Below, one piece after another: positions 58,992-64,000 of a stretch of 64,000 nt of DNA. A program made the translations under genes and the position numbers. The notes below the pieces were generated by a model. The model was not told the DNA's origin. It did no database searches and saw only the letters and a list, made by a program, of their open reading frames with translations. Position 1 is the stretch's first letter; each line of letters opens with the position of its first letter. The stretch covers positions 20,697,001 to 20,761,000 of the forward strand of contig CM072340.1 of NCBI GenBank assembly GCA_036874045.1, given 5' to 3'. This DNA is from Cymodocea nodosa. Lineage: Eukaryota > Streptophyta > Magnoliopsida > Alismatales > Cymodoceaceae.

Positions 58992-59360
58992 TCAGCTGGT
59001 CAAATTGTTCGGCATGATTGCATGTGAAGTGGTAGTATTTGTTCCTTTACGTCTAGGACGAATGATGTGTACGTACTTAGGAAGGGTGGACGACCCGAAG
59101 AGAAGAGAGGGAGAGGTTGCGAAAATTCCGTAGGAAGAAGGGAAGTGATATCCGAACATGTGACTGGTTAGTCTGCAAGATTTTGTACGTCCAACAGAAG
59201 CCATCGGCTGCTGATATGATGAAATATACACCGTCCCATTGAGGAGGGAGGGAGGGAGGGAGGAGGAGGAGGAGGAGAAGCAGGACGCGTCACTTGCCAT
59301 GATATCTTGGGTTTTTAAAGTATGTTGGTGGCCACAAGGTCTGAGGCAGATCTGTCCCAA
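58992..59360 (-). CDS. Doubtful Ser-rich hypothetical ORF
   Basis: An unbroken 122-codon frame with a Ser run encoded by the GGA/GGGA-rich tract (plus strand). No domain, signal peptide or splice context is recognised. It could be a lineage-specific small protein, part of a non-coding transcript, or chance. I list it only because it is the longest open frame in this interval. Confidence 0.15.
   Translation of the reverse strand: MGQICLRPCGHQHTLKTQDIMASDASCFSSSSSSLPPSLLNGTVYISSYQQPMASVGRTKSCRLTSHMFGYHFPSSYGIFATSPSLLFGSSTLPKYVHIIRPRRKGTNTTTSHAIMPNNLTS
59246..59260 (+). other. Four-run G-quadruplex motif
   Basis: GGGAGGGAGGGAGGG: four runs of three G separated by single-base loops, within a longer purine-only tract from 59241 to about 59280. 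Confidence 0.7.
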
Positions 59361-59984
59361 CCCTTTGGCGGTGGAGAAGGCACCGGCTTGTCACATTGTG
59401 GTTGAGAAGGCACCACCGTGCCATGGCAGATGGGAGGTCATTCTCAATGACCTAAATGAACTTTATCATAATTTTTGGAGTCCAAGAGTTTTTATTAGAC
59501 GCCCTGTTGATTCGAATCCGTATTCTTATTAACTTAATATACGCTTAAACGTGTCGTCCCACGGTACTTTTCAGGAGAAACATTGATTGATGTTCAAATT
59601 CTTATCCAAAATTAGATTAATTTTGCGCCTTCCTCGTTGCAACCTTATGTGGTCATTCGCAGCGCTTCCCAGCTTTTTTTGGTTGTTTCGCTAACTTGTA
59701 CTTGGCGTCAATCTCTGATTTATTTATTTATTTAAGTAAAGGACACAAATCCACAACCATAAGCTTCCTCCGTCGTCTTCTTCTCTACCGTGACCTTAAC
59801 TTAGCAACCACTTATAATAATAATAATGATGATGATGATAATATTTTTTGTCGTCATCCTCATCGTCGCTAATTAAACGCAAACTCTCCTTCTCCTAAAT
59901 TAATCAAATTATTCCAACGCCCCACCCAAGTACCCGCCAGGAGGGCAGAATCCAGCGCCCACATCCGTTGCCGGCAACGATAGA

Positions 59985-60446
59985 AACTAATGCCCACGGA
60001 AGTCTATATTATTTACCCTTTCTGCCACTACCTTGTCTTCAAAGAGAGAGCGATTCTACTACCGTCTGGTCATTTCCTCCCTCCTTCCGTATCTCTCTTT
60101 AATCTTTCGCTGCTGCTTCTCATTTCGGCTTCCCCTCCTCCTTCTCCACCTCCTGCTCCAGCCGGAGTCGTTGAGGTCCAGGGGCATCTTCGGACCCTCC
60201 CTCCTTCCCTGCCTCCCTCCCCAGGCCTCGCGCCGCAGAGTTGCTGCTTATTGGGTTGGCGCTGCTTGTCGGGGTCGGAGAGGCGGGATATTTGCGATCT
60301 TCGGTCTGTGGTGGTGAATGCAGGTAGTCCCGGTGTGAAGGTGTGTGGGGACTCGGAGAGCTGGGTTGGATTTTCGGGAAGCGAGGGGGAGGAGGAAGAG
60401 CAAGTCGTGAAGGAGAGTTCTCTTTATTTGTCTTCGCGAGGTGGAG
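59985..60446 (+). promoter_or_regulatory. Probable leader of the MAP kinase transcript
   Basis: A pyrimidine-rich then GC-rich stretch directly upstream of the first coding exon, typical of a plant 5' leader. Open frames across it on both strands lack family motifs. Confidence 0.45.
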
Positions 60447-63511
<3,065 letters not shown>

Positions 63512-64000
63512 GTATGTGCTCAAGACATTTTTTCAAATTGCTATCTTTTTCATGTCTGTGGTTCATGTCATGAAATTAGCCAGGTCTAGGTTGAAAATAT
63601 ACCTGATGCTATCTTATTTCGGAGCCTGTTGTACAGTCCTGAAATTGATCCCTACGTCAATGATACCAAAAGGTCCAAAATGACAACACTCTAATGACGC
63701 AAAAATCTTAATGGAGGTGGTGTTGGATGTTATTGTAGTGTCGTTCTGGTGTCATTGATTCCAGTGGCGATTATAAGGATCATTTACTATTTTCTTTCTA
63801 AAGTTGCGTAAAATTAGGCCAACAACCTTTTCAGGAGCCAATTTCTGGCATTTCAGTAATCTGCATCCTTAGTCTTGATTTATTTGGATATTGCAATAAG
63901 ATTTGATTGAATACATAAAGGGTTTGTTGAAATTTATGATGAATGATGTTGAAAACTACATAAGCGATTGGGGCCTGCTGGCAAGTTGATAAATGATAGA
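63512..64000 (+). other. MAP kinase intron running off the window
   Basis: It begins with a GTATGT donor after TAEE. I find no following exon (homologues continue with an ALADPYFKGL-like block) before the window ends. Confidence 0.75.

Larger units (their letters stand above)
53760..59980. other. Gene-poor intergenic DNA between SPS and the MAP kinase
   Basis: No recognisable gene. It holds (AT)n tracts near 54675-54695, 55474-55494 and 55789-55813, a GC-rich patch near 56760-56880, and a GGGA tract at 59246-59260. One Ser-rich open frame (58992-59360, minus) is listed separately as doubtful. Confidence 0.55.

Noticed and set aside
59440-59530. TTCGAATCC, a tRNA B-box-like string
   Set aside because: No A box, acceptor stem or cloverleaf can be drawn around it.

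Overview
This is nuclear DNA of a flowering plant. The genes carry many short introns, TATA boxes sit upstream, intergenic DNA is AT-rich with (AT)n and (CT)n microsatellites, and there are nested Copia, Gypsy and PIF/Harbinger transposons. Several exons are markedly GC-rich while introns are AT-rich, which leans towards a non-grass monocot (for example Zingiberales), but I cannot fix the species from sequence alone.

Layout. (1) 240-1446, minus strand: a group S1 bZIP transcription factor with a long leader holding the conserved sucrose-controlled uORF and two short overlapping uORFs. (2) About 1.45-16.1 kb: a gene-poor stretch with only microsatellites and doubtful ORFs. (3) 16121-19054, plus: a three-exon BAHD acyltransferase (alcohol acyltransferase 9 type). 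(4) 19680-30955: a PIF/Harbinger DNA transposon with 17-bp terminal inverted repeats, a TAA target duplication and degraded transposase and Myb/SANT-like genes. It also holds a broken NB-ARC (resistance-gene) fragment and subterminal minisatellites. A non-autonomous Copia-type LTR element (24449-30244, target duplication GATGT) landed inside one minisatellite. (5) 31622-35997, plus: calreticulin (CRT1/2 type, 14 exons, HDEL). (6) 37973-42809, plus: CDT2/DTL, the WD40 substrate receptor of CRL4 ubiquitin ligase (16 exons, C-terminal PIP box). (7) 45373-53759, plus: plastid-type solanesyl diphosphate synthase (6 coding exons), whose fourth intron is swollen by an antisense, defective Gypsy element (47618-52762). 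(8) About 53.8-60.0 kb: gene-poor. (9) 60447 to the window edge, plus: a group D (TDY) MAP kinase, cut off after its sixth coding exon.

The host genes serve unrelated housekeeping and signalling roles (sugar signalling, acyl transfer, ER folding, replication licensing and ubiquitin, plastoquinone side chain, MAPK signalling). No gene cluster or operon-like system is evident. The most interesting material is regulatory and structural: the bZIP leader, the nested transposon with its captured resistance-gene fragment, the motif-packed Copia LTRs, and two introns that appear to use GC donors.
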